A stretch of 64,000 nucleotides of DNA from contig JACCLO010000006.1 of NCBI GenBank assembly GCA_029448655.1, positions 2,666,001 through 2,730,000 of the forward strand. Reading direction: 5' to 3'. The stretch is from Wolfiporia cocos (Eukaryota; Basidiomycota; Agaricomycetes; Polyporales; Phaeolaceae). The translations under genes were made by a program, and so were the position numbers. Positions 23,561 to 34,640 of the stretch are shown piece by piece. Each line of letters opens with the position of its first letter. Position 1 is the first letter of the stretch. The notes below the pieces were generated by a model. The model was not told the origin of the DNA, made no database searches, and saw only the letters and a program-made list of their open reading frames with translations.

Positions 23561-23967
23561 ACGTATAAATCCCAGGTAAATTGCTATAATCATAGGAAAA
23601 ATGCTGTAAGCCCCAGATAAATCTGTGACAGAGGATGTATTGGATGGTATCAGCAGAAATGGGCTGGTGCACTATGGTGGTCAGAAGTGAGTATTTGTGC
23701 TTGTTTATGAGTCTATGAGTCTTTGATATCATCACATGACTAATATTCTCACACTGCATAGCCTACAATAATGAAGGATTTCCATAACCAGAGCTGTCAG
23801 TTACAAAACTGTTGACAAGGGTGACCTCAGGAGAAAATGGCATATCTCTCTGACAGTATCATCAAATATTAGAGTAGAGACCCCATTTTGAAGCATAGAT
23901 GTATGGCTTTGAAACACTATTACATTTATACAGAATAGCTTGAGATATAACTGAAGCAATGTGAATT

Positions 23968-24000
23968 AAGCAATCTTGTCAACAGTTTTGTAAGTCACTG
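23968..24000 (-). repeat. Right terminal inverted repeat (33 bp)
   Basis: Exact reverse complement of the left repeat, followed by the TA duplication. An inward core copy (GTTACAAAACTGTTGACAAG) lies at about 23799-23818. Confidence 0.95.
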
Positions 24001-24157
24001 TATATATCCGGTACATTTTGGATACTTTTGATTACACTGGATTCTCACTGGGAATATGAATGGCTTTGTTAAGACAGAGGGTGCAATCCATGAGGATAGT
24101 ATCAGAGGGACAATATCAATGTGTGATGATAGGTGCTCCACCAAAGTTTACTTTGAA

Positions 24158-24249
24158 GCCGGAATAGCTCAGCTGGGAGAGCAGTAGACTGAAGTAATTG
24201 CCCTATATGGGTGTTCTAAAGGTCGGGCGTTCGATCCGCCCTTCTGGCA
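24158..24249 (+). tRNA. tRNA-Phe (GAA) with an intron
   Basis: Cloverleaf parts read in order: acceptor GCCGGAA, D arm GCTCAGCTGGGAGAGC, anticodon stem and loop with GAA at 24191-24193, an intron of about 19 nt (about 24195-24213) one base 3' of the anticodon, then AGGTC, T arm GGGCGTTCGATCCGCCC, and TTCTGGC plus discriminator A. The A box and B box (GTTCGATCC) are intact. The acceptor has one G-T pair and the anticodon stem one G-A mismatch. The position of the intron is the usual one for eukaryotic tRNA introns. Confidence 0.92.
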
Positions 24250-24253
24250 TTCA

Positions 24254-24257
24254 TTTT
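24254..24257 (+). terminator. RNA polymerase III T-run terminator
   Basis: TTTT four bases after the tRNA-Phe discriminator, the normal Pol III stop signal. Confidence 0.7.
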
Positions 24258-24607
24258 AGCTCGAAGTCATATTCTACACTTCAATGAGATACCTTCGACT
24301 GACAAGGAGAACCGGTTGACTTGTCCCCCACAAAAAACTAAAGCCAGTTTCGATCAACAGACGCCCACACGCACGTGATGCGCTTGATGACCACGGTTCG
24401 ACTCCCACAGAGCGCATACATGGCATTTTAATATCGCTACATTTTGTAGTGTTCTTTGAGGAATGTTGCTATGCCCATGTGCTGTCTCATTCAGCATTTA
24501 AGCTTGCTTATGATATATTCCTTCTCCAGGGCGGAGACTTAATCATTTAGTGCACGGCATGCAAGCGCTCACATGTTGGCGCTTAATGCGCCACACAGAT
24601 CAGCGCA

Positions 24608-25006
24608 GTGACGTGCGCCCCCGCGACGCCGATCACAGCTGCGCACCAGCTTTACATGACGGCGGACGGAGGGTGCCAGGGCCCGACACAGTACACTCCA
24701 TCCTTTGTGCAGGTCAAGCCTACATGCACAGGTGGCAAGCCGGGCGTAGTTCCCTTCGCCGATGATTTTGCTCAAGTCTGTGACAACATCAAGGCACTAC
24801 AACAGATCGCTACTCCGGGATTCATCCATATGCGAGGGGTGCTTAGCTCGGACGAACCTCGCTTCGCACATCTCAAAATGCGACATGTTTTATTCCAGGT
24901 AAGCCTCAAATTGCATACTGCAATATTACAGCAATGTCGCATGCTCACGAGTGACCCCTTGCAGCCTAAAGATGCTGATGACGACGAAAATAATGCTGAA
25001 GATTAG
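24608..25006 (+). CDS. Hypothetical ORF, unrecognised
   Basis: Uninterrupted frame of 132 codons ending in an acidic tail (DADDDENNAED). The middle part (FADDFAQVCDNIKALQQIATPGF) looks protein-like and amphipathic. No known domain is seen, no neighbouring exon joins cleanly, and it lies next to mobile elements, so it may be a gene remnant. Upstream in-frame sequence could extend it. Confidence 0.3.
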   Translation: MTCAPATPITAAHQLYMTADGGCQGPTQYTPSFVQVKPTCTGGKPGVVPFADDFAQVCDNIKALQQIATPGFIHMRGVLSSDEPRFAHLKMRHVLFQVSLKLHTAILQQCRMLTSDPLQPKDADDDENNAED

Positions 25007-25858
25007 TACTCGGAGGTAAGACCTCTTCCTGGGTATGCAAGCAATATCACTCATCGTATCATTCTCAGACACCCCAAGCTTCTGCAAAATTGAGAACTGA
25101 ACGACCTATTCTGCAGCTGCAGTGGCCGAGCTTCAACGCATTATCGATGACGGAACTCTTGACCTAATCCCTTTTGCTAGCTCATGATCGCCACGGCGAC
25201 CTCATGTTTCCTGGTCAGTACCGTAACTACCTCACTGGTGCATTGGTTAAGTATCACTTCACCTTGTCGCACCGGTCAATCAAGTAAAGCAACATTGAGA
25301 CGGACGTTTTCGTGGGAGACGTTGTTGCACTCCGCGTCATCATTCCACCGAGATCCCTCACTTCTTCTCATAAGCGTCGTGTTCCCCCCGCCTTCAATGG
25401 ATGCGCCGGTCAAGCGGCTACGCTTCTAGTGTATTCAGTGTACGTACTGCTTGCACGCTTTGCCGGTCTGGACACTCATTCCATAGTGTTGGGATTGCTA
25501 CAATTTGAGAAACATGGTGGTGACCTTCAGTCACTTCCGACTTGATGCTGTTATGTGTTGTAGATACAGCACTGTATGATTTTAAAAAATCGCTACCCCT
25601 CTTGCCTTAGTCATCACGAATGTCATTTATGAAAATGGTGCAATAGAGTGCATGAACGCATTCAGCGAAGGTCAAGCACCGACGCCAGTTGGCACTTCCT
25701 CGTATCTGTTGTGCAGGTTGGTATCGCAGTGCGCACGGCGACTCTTGTTCCGTTACCAATTTCGGCGGTAAAGGGAAAATCAACGTTGGATAGAGCGACA
25801 GACACTTCGGCTAATATAACAACATACGGCTGCCCAATTGCGAGAGCTTGTCATCCTC
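25007..25858. other. Intergenic, no gene seen
   Basis: Lies between the 24.6-kb ORF and the RAE1 stop. ORFs at 25184-25429 and 25648-25884 have no recognisable content; the second overlaps the RAE1 end on the opposite strand. Confidence 0.45.
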
Positions 25859-27366
25859 TCACCGCTTCGCCGGCTTCCGCTTAACCTCTTCGTCCTTGCA
25901 GGCGTGCAACATCAGCTTGTTAACGCTCCCAGGCGTCATACCTGAGTGGCCCTTCGACCAGTCGTATGAAACGGCGTAGGCAAAGATAGTGCCGTTGCGG
26001 TTAAAGCAGGTCGCAGGCACGGGGCCAGGCGCAGGGTCGAAAGCTAGGAGACCGGGTCAACAACCGTGCGTTTCACGCGAGTTAAGAGCGTACATTTGAG
26101 ACGAGTGCGCGCGTCCTTGTCCCAGTAGTTGATGGTGCCATCAGACCCTGTAGCATTCCTCAGCATACTGTATGCAGGTATATGTCGAGTACCAAGACAC
26201 GTACCGCATGTGGAGAAGGTACCGTGTACTGGGTGGAACGAGATGTCATTCACCGCGAAGACAAGCGATTGATCCTTGGTTGTGGGAGATTGGTCTCGCC
26301 GGTGACATTTAAATGAGAAATTGTTGCTACTCAATGGTCAGAAGGATGTCCAAGGGGTGTCTGTCTGCGTGAAACTCGCCTAGAATCTTTCTCATCAACA
26401 TATCTAGCAGACAACGGTGAGTTACAGGCACAAGTCATCTACGAGATAAAAGGCGCACTGAATTGCCACGCGGCCTTCAACACTGCCGACTGCAAATCCG
26501 TTTGCAGCGGGGAAACATGACACCACACGTGTCTGCCACTTCAGCGGTGAAGCTATCGTCTGGACCAATGGTAAGATTTGGGAGAGTCATTGACAGGTGG
26601 ATCTAACCTTGAAGGCTGTCGTGGGGTTGGTGAGATTAAAGATCTGGATGTGGCGCTCTGCTGTACCAACGACCATCAACGGGTAGACAACGTCAAAGGT
26701 GTAACAGCGTTCTGGTAATTGTACGGTAGAAATAGGGCTCGGAGTGCGCAGATCCCAATACTAAGATGCAAGAATGCACGTAAGCTCGTCATTGATCCTC
26801 TAGACAAGGGGGCCACGGTACATACCTTAATTGTTTTGTCCCAGCTTCCGGTGGCCAAGATGCCACCCTGGGGGGTCTCGATCCACTTCACGCACTTGAT
26901 TGGAGCATCATGTTGGGCGACTTGTGTTGATTGTCCCGTCGTAACGTCGAACATGCGACCAGCATTGTCGCAACCACCTGACAAAATCTTGTTTCCTTCC
27001 TACACGCGACAAGCGTGCGCTCAGAGGTTGTTCGGCTTCAGAGCATATACACGATGTACCTTGTTCCAGCAGACACTCAGGACAGGCCCCTGGTGGGGAT
27101 ACATCGCCTTTCCCTGCGTCTGTCCATTCTGTCCTACCTCGTAGATTCGAACCTAATGACGCGTGCTTTAGTCGCCGCGAGATGTCGTTCGAGTATAAGG
27201 AGCATACATTGTTATCCCAGCTACCCACGGCGAGATAGTCTGCTTGAGGACAGAAGGCAAGTGACGATATAGAGTCGGTAGGTGGCTCCGCGACTTCAAT
27301 GTCTTTCGCGTCTGGTGTGCTCGCACCCACTGTAGTCGAGCTCGACGGGGTTCCAAAGAAGGACAT
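25859..27366 (-). CDS. RAE1: RAE1/GLE2, WD40 mRNA export factor
   Basis: Nuclear-pore-associated WD40 beta-propeller that binds the GLEBS motif of a nucleoporin and acts in mRNA export. It starts [12 protein letters not shown], followed by the Rae1-typical [18 protein letters not shown]. Exons then give [108 protein letters not shown], and a C-terminal [13 protein letters not shown] motif. It ends in KRKPAKR with TGA at 25859-25861. At least six short introns are seen, several with exact GT/AG. Length near 350 residues is usual. It is divergent from the DnaJ gene. Confidence 0.95.
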
Positions 27367-27823
27367 GAGAAACGTTTACAAAGATTGACCGTTCGTGAAT
27401 AGTATTCGAGCACCCAGACGTCACAAGGAGAGGAAGAAACAGGGCGACTGAAGTCGAACGTACCGATCGCTTGTGGCCAAATGCTCGTCACGTGTGGCAG
27501 CATGGTGCTACGCCTGCTTAGGAAATGTTATGTAAAGTAATCGCCTCGGCAATGTATTTTTCGGGGATTAGCCGAGGCCTTTCTTGCGCTTGCAGGCGAG
27601 CAGCCCTTACATTAGGCTGCCGACCCAGCTGGCTACTAGTGCTGCTCTGTTTTGTTTCAAGTATTCACTCCGCTGTCAGGTCTGGAACGTCCGGACTGGA
27701 ACGCGTTCTCCATCTTGCCAGTCCCCGCGCTACTGAGGCTGCCTGTTGATCCACTAGCAAGAATCTAACAGTGCGCCCCGTCAGTCTTCTAAGGTACATG
27801 CAGGTTGCTCACGGCGGGAACAG

Positions 27824-29654
27824 TGCCCGTGGACACGGAGCTGTATGAGCTTTTGGGGGTGCACCCCCAGGCGAGCGAAGGTATTGAATTCGTAGACTGG
27901 AAGAGGCCATTCAGCCACTGACTGGTACATCTTCATTGTGAAGACGAGATCAAGAAGGCATATCGCCAGAAGGTATGTATATCCCCATTCTGTGGGTGTA
28001 TATTGACTCAGTTTGTAGGCTAGGGAACATCATCCTGTGCGTGATCCTGTTGTGCTTCGTATCAGTGTGCTTTTATCGGACATTGTTGGATCGTAGGACA
28101 AAGTATGACGCCGTGTTGCAAATCCTCTGGTTCTGATCTGACACGTCCAGTAGAACCCTGATGACCCCACGGCAGGGCAAAAGTTCCAGGAGATGGCTGC
28201 CGCGTGCGTCTTTCGCTCCGGTACTCATCGACATACTGGTTGATTAGCACTTCAGATACGAGATCCTCAGTCAAGCTGAAACTCGGGAAGCCTACGACCG
28301 CTATGGCATGGACGGTGTGAGTAAAGGGGGACCAGGTGGGATGCCTGAGGGCATGAGTGCTGAAGACGTCTTCGCCGAGCTGTTTGGCGGCATGCGATTT
28401 GACTTTGGTCCCGGAGCGCGGAGACGGACACGGGGAGAGGACTCGATCATACCTTACGACGTCACGCTCGAAGACCTCTATAACGGCAAGACCGTGAGAA
28501 TGAATATGGAGAAGGAGATTGTATGCGGGGTGTGCAAGGGGTACGTATATACTCAGTGTACCCGGTTTATTCGTTCATGAGGGGCAAACGTCCAGGTCAG
28601 GCGCGAAGGGTTCGGCAAAGCCCAAGTCCTGTGTCAAGTGCGATGGTAAAGGGTGGACGATCGTCTATTCGCAGGTACGAGGTGCCGGACATCTGCGCAT
28701 CGCTACTGCTAATCGTGGTCTTCAGCTGGGACCCTCGAGGATGGGTTCGTCGAGAACAATGTGCACAGATTGCAAGGGTCACGGCGAGAAACTTCGCGAA
28801 AAAGACCAGTAGGTCGAAACCAAGCTGACATGACGTTTGCTAATGTGTGAATGCAGATGTAAGAAGTGCAAGGGTCGCAAAACCGTTAAGGAGAAGACCC
28901 GGAGAGAGATCTACATTGAGCGGGGTATGGTTGATCGGCAAAAGATTGTCTTAGCTGGAGCGGGTGATGAGGAGGTACCATTGCTTCATATGATCTTGTG
29001 ACACTTTCTTGACATTTCTTCAGCCAGGAATCCCTCCAGGAGATGTCGTCTTCCTGTTGAAGACCCGCAAGCACGATTCGTTTGAGCGCTCGGGCAACAA
29101 CCTACTCACCACGGTGCACATCACACTGTCTGAAGCCCTCTTAGGCTTTTCTCGTATCTTGGTCACACATCTCGATGGGCGCGGCGTACAGGTTACGAGC
29201 CCTCCAGGCAAGATTATTAAACATGGAGATAGCATCATCCTACGTGGTGAAGGGATGCCTGTGCACAAGAATCCCGATCAGAAGGGCAACCTTTATGTCA
29301 TGCTTGAGATTGACATGCCCGGAGAGGACTGGTTGCGGAGTGTCGATAAGTCGGTTAGTACACTCCGCCGTCTTGATCGACGCCACATGCTAATCCTAAT
29401 CTTAATGGCGATATCAGACACTTGAAAGACTCCTACCGCCGAAAAGGCCCGAGATGGACCCGCTACCCGAGATCGTCGACGAGGTTCCGTTCGAGGAGAG
29501 CGACATGGTGGACGTGCGTTCCCCGCCTTTCTCCGCTGGAACCCACTTCTTTGATCACGGTTTCGGTCCGCAGTACGGGGAGGGCGACGAGGACGACTGG
29601 GAAGACGAGGATGACGATGGCTATGGCGCAGAGCCGGATTGTCAGCATCAATAA
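27824..29654 (+). CDS. Type I DnaJ/HSP40 co-chaperone (YDJ1-like)
   Basis: Stimulates Hsp70 ATPase. Order: J domain (ELYELLGVHPQASE, IKKAYRQKAREHHPDKNPDDP), a Gly-rich linker (MDGVSKGGPGGMPEGM), the cysteine-rich zinc domain with four CxxCxG-type repeats (CGVCKG, CVKCDGKG, CTDCKGHG, CKKCKGR), the substrate-binding domain (RGMVDRQKIVLAGAGDE, GNNLLTTVHITLSEALLGF), and an acidic C-terminus ending CQHQ. The HPD motif is split over an 18-nt exon (28019-28036), a 6-nt microexon (28097-28102) and the exon from 28154. CQHQ fits a CaaX prenylation box like that of Ydj1. The first coding exon was not found: 27824 is an exon border, and the Met should lie upstream. TAA at 29652-29654 overlaps an AATAAA. 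Confidence 0.9.
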
Positions 29655-30933
29655 AGGGTTGTATGAGTGTCGCGGGTAGCTGGTGTGATCTTTGCAATTC
29701 GTACGCTACAGCTTGTCTATTAGTCTATCGCTCGTGTTCATCGCCCCGCTTTCCATATTGCTATAATGCTATATCGTAATTGCAGAATGGAAGAGTCTGG
29801 TGCCGTGCGGCTCGTGGCCCGAGTGCGACGCATGCGGTATATAGCTGCCCATCGACATCAACTCCACCAAACGCCTCCGGATCGTGATGTCCTATCGAAC
29901 AAGCGGCATCCATACCCTGCGTGGAATATGCTCATCGTACCATTCATCGGCGATATCATGGGCTATAAACCCATGTCGCACAGTATCGCCACTCCTCGGA
30001 ACGCACATATAAACGCACCCCGCATGGATTGCGTATTGCCGCACCCCTCTCCTCCCAGCTCAATTTAAACGTCCCAGTGCAATCTGAACCGTAAGGTCAT
30101 CGGACGGCGAAGAAACGAGTACGACGTGAGTCACCTTATCCAACTCTGCGCAAGAATACAATATATCTTAATCTTTAGTGGTAGACCTGAGTCAACATGT
30201 TTCTCATCAAACTGACCGGCATCGCTACCATACGCATGATCTGACGTCCCCATTCTGAACGGCTGATCAGCCTTACCCGGGGAGCCGCTGCGCACGACCG
30301 TGGGCAACAAATGAATGATGATCTTCTCAGGCCGTTCCGGCGTGCGTCATATTTCCTCAACTTCAATTGCGCAGCACTCACGCGCTGTTCTCGGAGCCAC
30401 ATGTGTGTTACATCAACATGAACTAATAGGTTCCGAAGTGAGGTCAGAGTCGAGTCGTTTCGCCGAAATCATTCGGCCGACCAATGGCAGTCAAAGCCAC
30501 AACATATATCCGCCATAGGAGTCGTCGTGCGTACACAGGCTGACGGCCTCGGCACAGTGTCCGGAAAGGAGTTGAATCCTCGCTGGTTTCATTGACACTC
30601 GGCTAGTATTATGGTGAGTTTAGTTGAGACCATGACTGTAATCAGGCCACCTCGGGGATTGCATTTCATCGTGCTCGGCAAACCAGCGTAGACGACGACA
30701 GGACTGCATCTCGAGTGGGTGGAGACGAGTCTGGGAGGTCCGTCCGATCGGTGGTGGCGCATGAATAATCGCGGATCATGTGACCGAAATTAGGAGATAG
30801 TGGTCTGACTTTCTTACTGACGCGCTCATAAAAGAGCCTATTTGGCTTGTTCATAGTCGTCGACGTCGTCGCCACCGTCGCTGCCGCCGTTACCGCCGTT
30901 GCTATACCCGCTTCCCACTAAAAGTCGACGGCT
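29655..30933. other. Intergenic, ERG3 promoter region
   Basis: 1.3 kb without a recognisable gene. The last 120 bases before ERG3 hold a CGTCGTCGACGTCGTCGCC-type trinucleotide run (about 30858-30900) directly upstream of the start. Confidence 0.5.
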
Positions 30934-32118
30934 ATGGATATCGTTCTCAGCATTTCTGACGACCTCTTCTTGGACAAGGTCTGGGCTAGCATCCTACCTG
31001 TCTCCGCCTTCACGCCCCCCAGCTCGGCGTTTCTTCAGGCGTCACTCAACAGCTCATCACATTTGCCTATCGTAGCTTCTGAGGCTACGAGTAAATGGTC
31101 ACACTTAATCTCGTACATCCCTCATCCACCATTACCTGCAGAGCTTGAGTCGCTTGCTCTCTCGTCGCAGCCAGTATCAGCATGGCCAAGAGACTACGTC
31201 CCACGACAGCTCATCTCTCTCTTAAGCTTGACGCTGGTCGGCGTCCACATCCTCTACTTCGTGTTCGCATGGCTATCATATAAGTTCATATTCAACCATG
31301 AGATGATGAAGCACCCACGTTTCCTGAAGAATCAAGTCCGACAAGAGATCATTCATAGTTTGAAGGCTTTCCCCATGATGACTCTCCTGACACTTCCATG
31401 GTTCCAAGGAGAGGTCATGGGCTATTCAAAGCTGTACGACAATGTTGAGGAGTACGGTTGGGCGTATCTCATCTTCTCGACAATATGGTGCGTTATCTTT
31501 TTGCTCAGTTTTAGCAAGTTACCAACCAGCTGCACGATGCAGGTTCCTTGTCTTTACAGACTTCGGGATTTACTGGATCCACCGCTGGGAACACCATCCT
31601 CTCTGGTACAAATGGCTTCACAAGCCTCATCACAAGTGGATTGGTAGGGTTTCTCTAACCGTATCCGTCCGCCTAGTGGTCTTACCTAACGTCCCTCCAG
31701 TCCCTACCCCTTTCGCAGCGTATGCTTTCCACCCGCTCGATGGCTACTTCCAATCCATTCCGTACCACCTGTTCATCTACCTATTCCCCCTCCACCGCAT
31801 GCTCTACTTGGGCCTCTTCGTCCTTGTCAACTTCTGGTCGATTCTGGTACGTCACATGAACCTATGATGCGGCACATTACAGAACTTACCCACTCCTTCT
31901 ATTAGATCCATGACTCCGACATGATCACGGGGCACCCCCTTGAAAAAGTAATCAACGGACCCGCGCATCACACACTGCACCACCTCTACTTCACCGTGAA
32001 CTACGGACAGTACTTCACCTGGGCTGATCGCATGGGCAACTCATACCGTCAGCCCAAGTCTGAGCTCGACCCCTTGAAGGAAGTGCATGACGCGCAGAAG
32101 AAAGAGAAGCAGCAATGA
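30934..32118 (+). CDS. ERG3: C-5 sterol desaturase
   Basis: ER membrane di-iron enzyme that introduces the C5-C6 double bond in ergosterol synthesis. Four exons: 30934-31487, 31543-31643, 31701-31846 and 31906-32118, giving 337 residues with all introns in exact GT/AG. Transmembrane helices lie near residues 90-110, 145-165 and 225-265. The fatty-acid-hydroxylase histidine boxes are present: HRWEHHP, HKPHHKW and HHTLHH, with HPLDGY between. The N-terminus (about 80 residues, [21 protein letters not shown]) matches fungal Erg3 in layout. It is convergent with ALG12, 263 bp away. Confidence 0.95.
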
Positions 32119-32381
32119 GCTTGTGCTATCTTATATTATATGATTGTTGCATAGAGGGAGGCGGCTGGGGCGGTCGCCTTCGTAATTTCGTCTGTTGACG
32201 ACTAATGACAGTGCTGTACTCCCGACTATTACGATGTTCTGATATATGTTGTTCTTCGGACTCATCACGGTACTTGCGCGTGTCTATACCACCTGCAACT
32301 ATTACGAACATCCACACCTCATTGGACTTGACAGCCTTGGATAGCCGCAAATTTGATAGACGTAGAAGAGAAAACAATTCC

Positions 32382-34343
32382 CTACTCGCTGTCCCGTTCG
32401 AAGATTACAAGCTTTGTGCTCTTTATCATCTCCAACGCATGAGATATTACCTCAAACCTACCCATCAAGCTACCTCGCAACGCATCTCTCACCCCGGGGC
32501 GGAACTGCCATCTGTCAAAGCCCAGAATGGACCCAATTGGCGTCCACTCTGGTCCATAGAGAGCTGTCTCCTGTGCCTCTGCAATGGTATGTGTGATCTC
32601 GCGCGAAGCACTGAGTAGCTGCGGCGAGAGGTGTTCGGTCTTGTTGTACATCCAGACATGGGTAGGCGTCTCGATGCTGAGGCCGGGGAAATATGGAGGA
32701 GCGTGTGTCTGTAGGAAAAGCGAGGCCCCTGTCTGCGCTGCGAGGTTGGAAATGTGGACGTGCACTGTCCAATCCCGAATATGAAGCTTCATCAACTGGC
32801 GCATTTATCGACAGCTCAGAAACGTACCGTCATCGTGGTTAGATGCTATCTCATTGAACGCAGCTAGAGCTTCTCCCCCAGGATAGTTTGCCATTGATGT
32901 TATAGTTAGGAGATATGTCGCAAAGCAATTAAAAGCCAAAAGCCCCATTACTGCCAGAAGGCATACTTTGCCGAAGATGGTGCTCTTCCGTCTCGATACT
33001 CTGCGTGCAATCAATATGAGTCTTCCGATGATAGCGAGATTCGACATACAGCCACGCAGCTCCGCAAGCCGCGGCAATGTTGAATACGGGGACAACATAG
33101 ATGACGAAACGCCATTCCTTGTGTCCGAGCCCACTGATGAGAACGATGAATGTCACGGCCTGAACGACGATGCCGCGAACATGCGAATTCGCCAGGAAGC
33201 CGAGGACAGATAGTGGCAGAGATGACAGAAGCAACTTTGGGAGGAACGAGCTGAAGTATGTGTGGTATGGCAACACCTGGGTGTACATCAAGGTCTACGC
33301 TGAGGACATTGAGATAGTGGCTACGCACGCCCCATTCAGCACTTTTCCCCTCGAGTACGTTGAAGTAGATGCCATATAGTTCGGGCCAAAGAGGCCACCG
33401 TTGCCAGAAGTACGAGTCAACCAGCGTTGTCAACGCTTAAGAGGAAGCCCAATCAGTGCTGTGAAGATTTGAGGCATGCATTCGTGCTAACCAGCAGAGC
33501 CTAGCCCATATACTACACCAATTTTGATGAGGCCAAAGACGGAGACGTAACCGCGGATCAGCGTTTGCAGAGCTAAAGGTCCCAGTAATAGCAACACTTC
33601 GGAGCGAAAGACAGCTGCAGTGAAAGCGAGGAGAGCCAGTACTTGCTTTACGCTGGACGACCACGGTCGTGTCGTGCGTGGTGTTCGGTTGTTCCACAGG
33701 TATAGTGAGAGATTCACTGGCACGTGCAGTAGATTCGTCGACATTACACGTGGCGGAGAGACGACCGTGCGCACCGGGTATAAGAGCGAACATGTTTGGC
33801 AAAGTCCTGCCCATCCAGAATGGCAGGTGAAATTGCGTGCATGTCAAGATTACGAATAGCAGACTAGTAAGACCACCGAAACGGCGAGACACAGCGCGAC
33901 GTATTAGGCAGAAAGCGATAGCATTGCACGTAGCGAGTACCAGGCGTACTACAAGAACGTTCATATTTCTGGCAACCAAGCGTGAAGAATGAACTGACCA
34001 ATGAGCTGTAGATCAGCCTTGTCATGAACGAGCTCTAGTGCATCGGCAGTTCGGATTGCTGGAGTCGAGAGCCAAGCTAACAAGACGCTTCCGATGAAAG
34101 TTCGAGGGACCGCGCCGGGAAAAACAAAGTGGTCATACTGAGATCCTATCAAAGCTCGTTCCTAAGGGACAATTCTGAGGAGCGAGATAAGCGCACGTTC
34201 TCAAGTGCAGCTGGCTGAACGCCATACATGAGCACGTCGTGAGTCGCATGCAGGTTAAAGCTCTCCTCGACTTTCGTGTATGGCGCGAGAAGGACATGAA
34301 TCCAGCTAGTCCCCAGCAGAGCGAGATCCAGCAGAGCACTCAT
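32382..34343 (-). CDS. ALG12: Dolichyl-P-Man alpha-1,6-mannosyltransferase ALG12
   Basis: ER-membrane GT-C/GT22 enzyme adding the eighth mannose to the lipid-linked N-glycan precursor. The N-terminal luminal signature is clear: YTKVEESFNLHATHD (the E-E is the GT22 acidic pair), then YDHFVFPGAVPRTF. It continues with hydrophobic helices (FGGLTSLLFVILTCTQFHLPFWMGRTLPN), SYFWQRWPLWPELYGIYFNVLEGKSAEWG, LANSHVRGIVV, GHKEWRFVIYVVPVFN (conserved HKEWRF), and a soluble C-terminal part ending FERDSE. About seven exons. Divergent from the ADP1-like gene. Confidence 0.93.
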
Positions 34344-34640
34344 TGCTATGATCTAAAGTCTCTTCAAGAGCTCACAGTCACACCCATTAAAAGGCGTACT
34401 GGTAGTTGCGTTGGACTTGCTCAAGAGTTGCAACGCTATGATCGAGGAGCGGAGGATGTCGGAGTCTCAGCATTCCGGCGCGCCAGCCTCTCGAATTGAT
34501 TCTCCGACAGCCTCCGCAACCCCGTGGCAGCGTTCATTGTGGCACTGCATCCGCCTTACCGCTGCAGTACTGTCGGCTTCATCTGGCGCAGCATCTCAAG
34601 GTTGTCGTCGCCGTCCGTGACGGCGCGTTGACCCGTCGCA
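34344..34640. promoter_or_regulatory. Bidirectional promoter between ALG12 and ADP1-like
   Basis: 297 bp between two diverging starts, so it must hold both promoters. No TATA box or specific operator stands out. Confidence 0.5.

Larger units (their letters stand above)
21332..24000 (-). mobile_element. Tc1/mariner (DD34E) element, defective, with nested insertion
   Basis: The element is bounded by perfect 33-bp terminal inverted repeats and by TA dinucleotides (21330-21331 and 24001-24002), the Tc1/mariner target duplication. Each end also carries a second, inward copy of the TIR core about 205 bp from the tip. The transposase is on the minus strand and disrupted. At 2669 bp it is longer than a usual Tc1 (about 1.3-1.9 kb) because about 1 kb of unrelated, GC-richer sequence (about 22595-23560) sits near the transposase N-terminus. 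Confidence 0.9.

Noticed and set aside
23466..23759. 97-codon minus-strand ORF at the Tc1 5' side
   Set aside because: It runs across the border of the nested insertion and has no transposase motif.
24330..24410. Second tRNA-like 3' end (GGTTCGACTCC) downstream of tRNA-Phe
   Set aside because: A T-loop-like string is present, but no D arm, anticodon arm or matching acceptor can be built.
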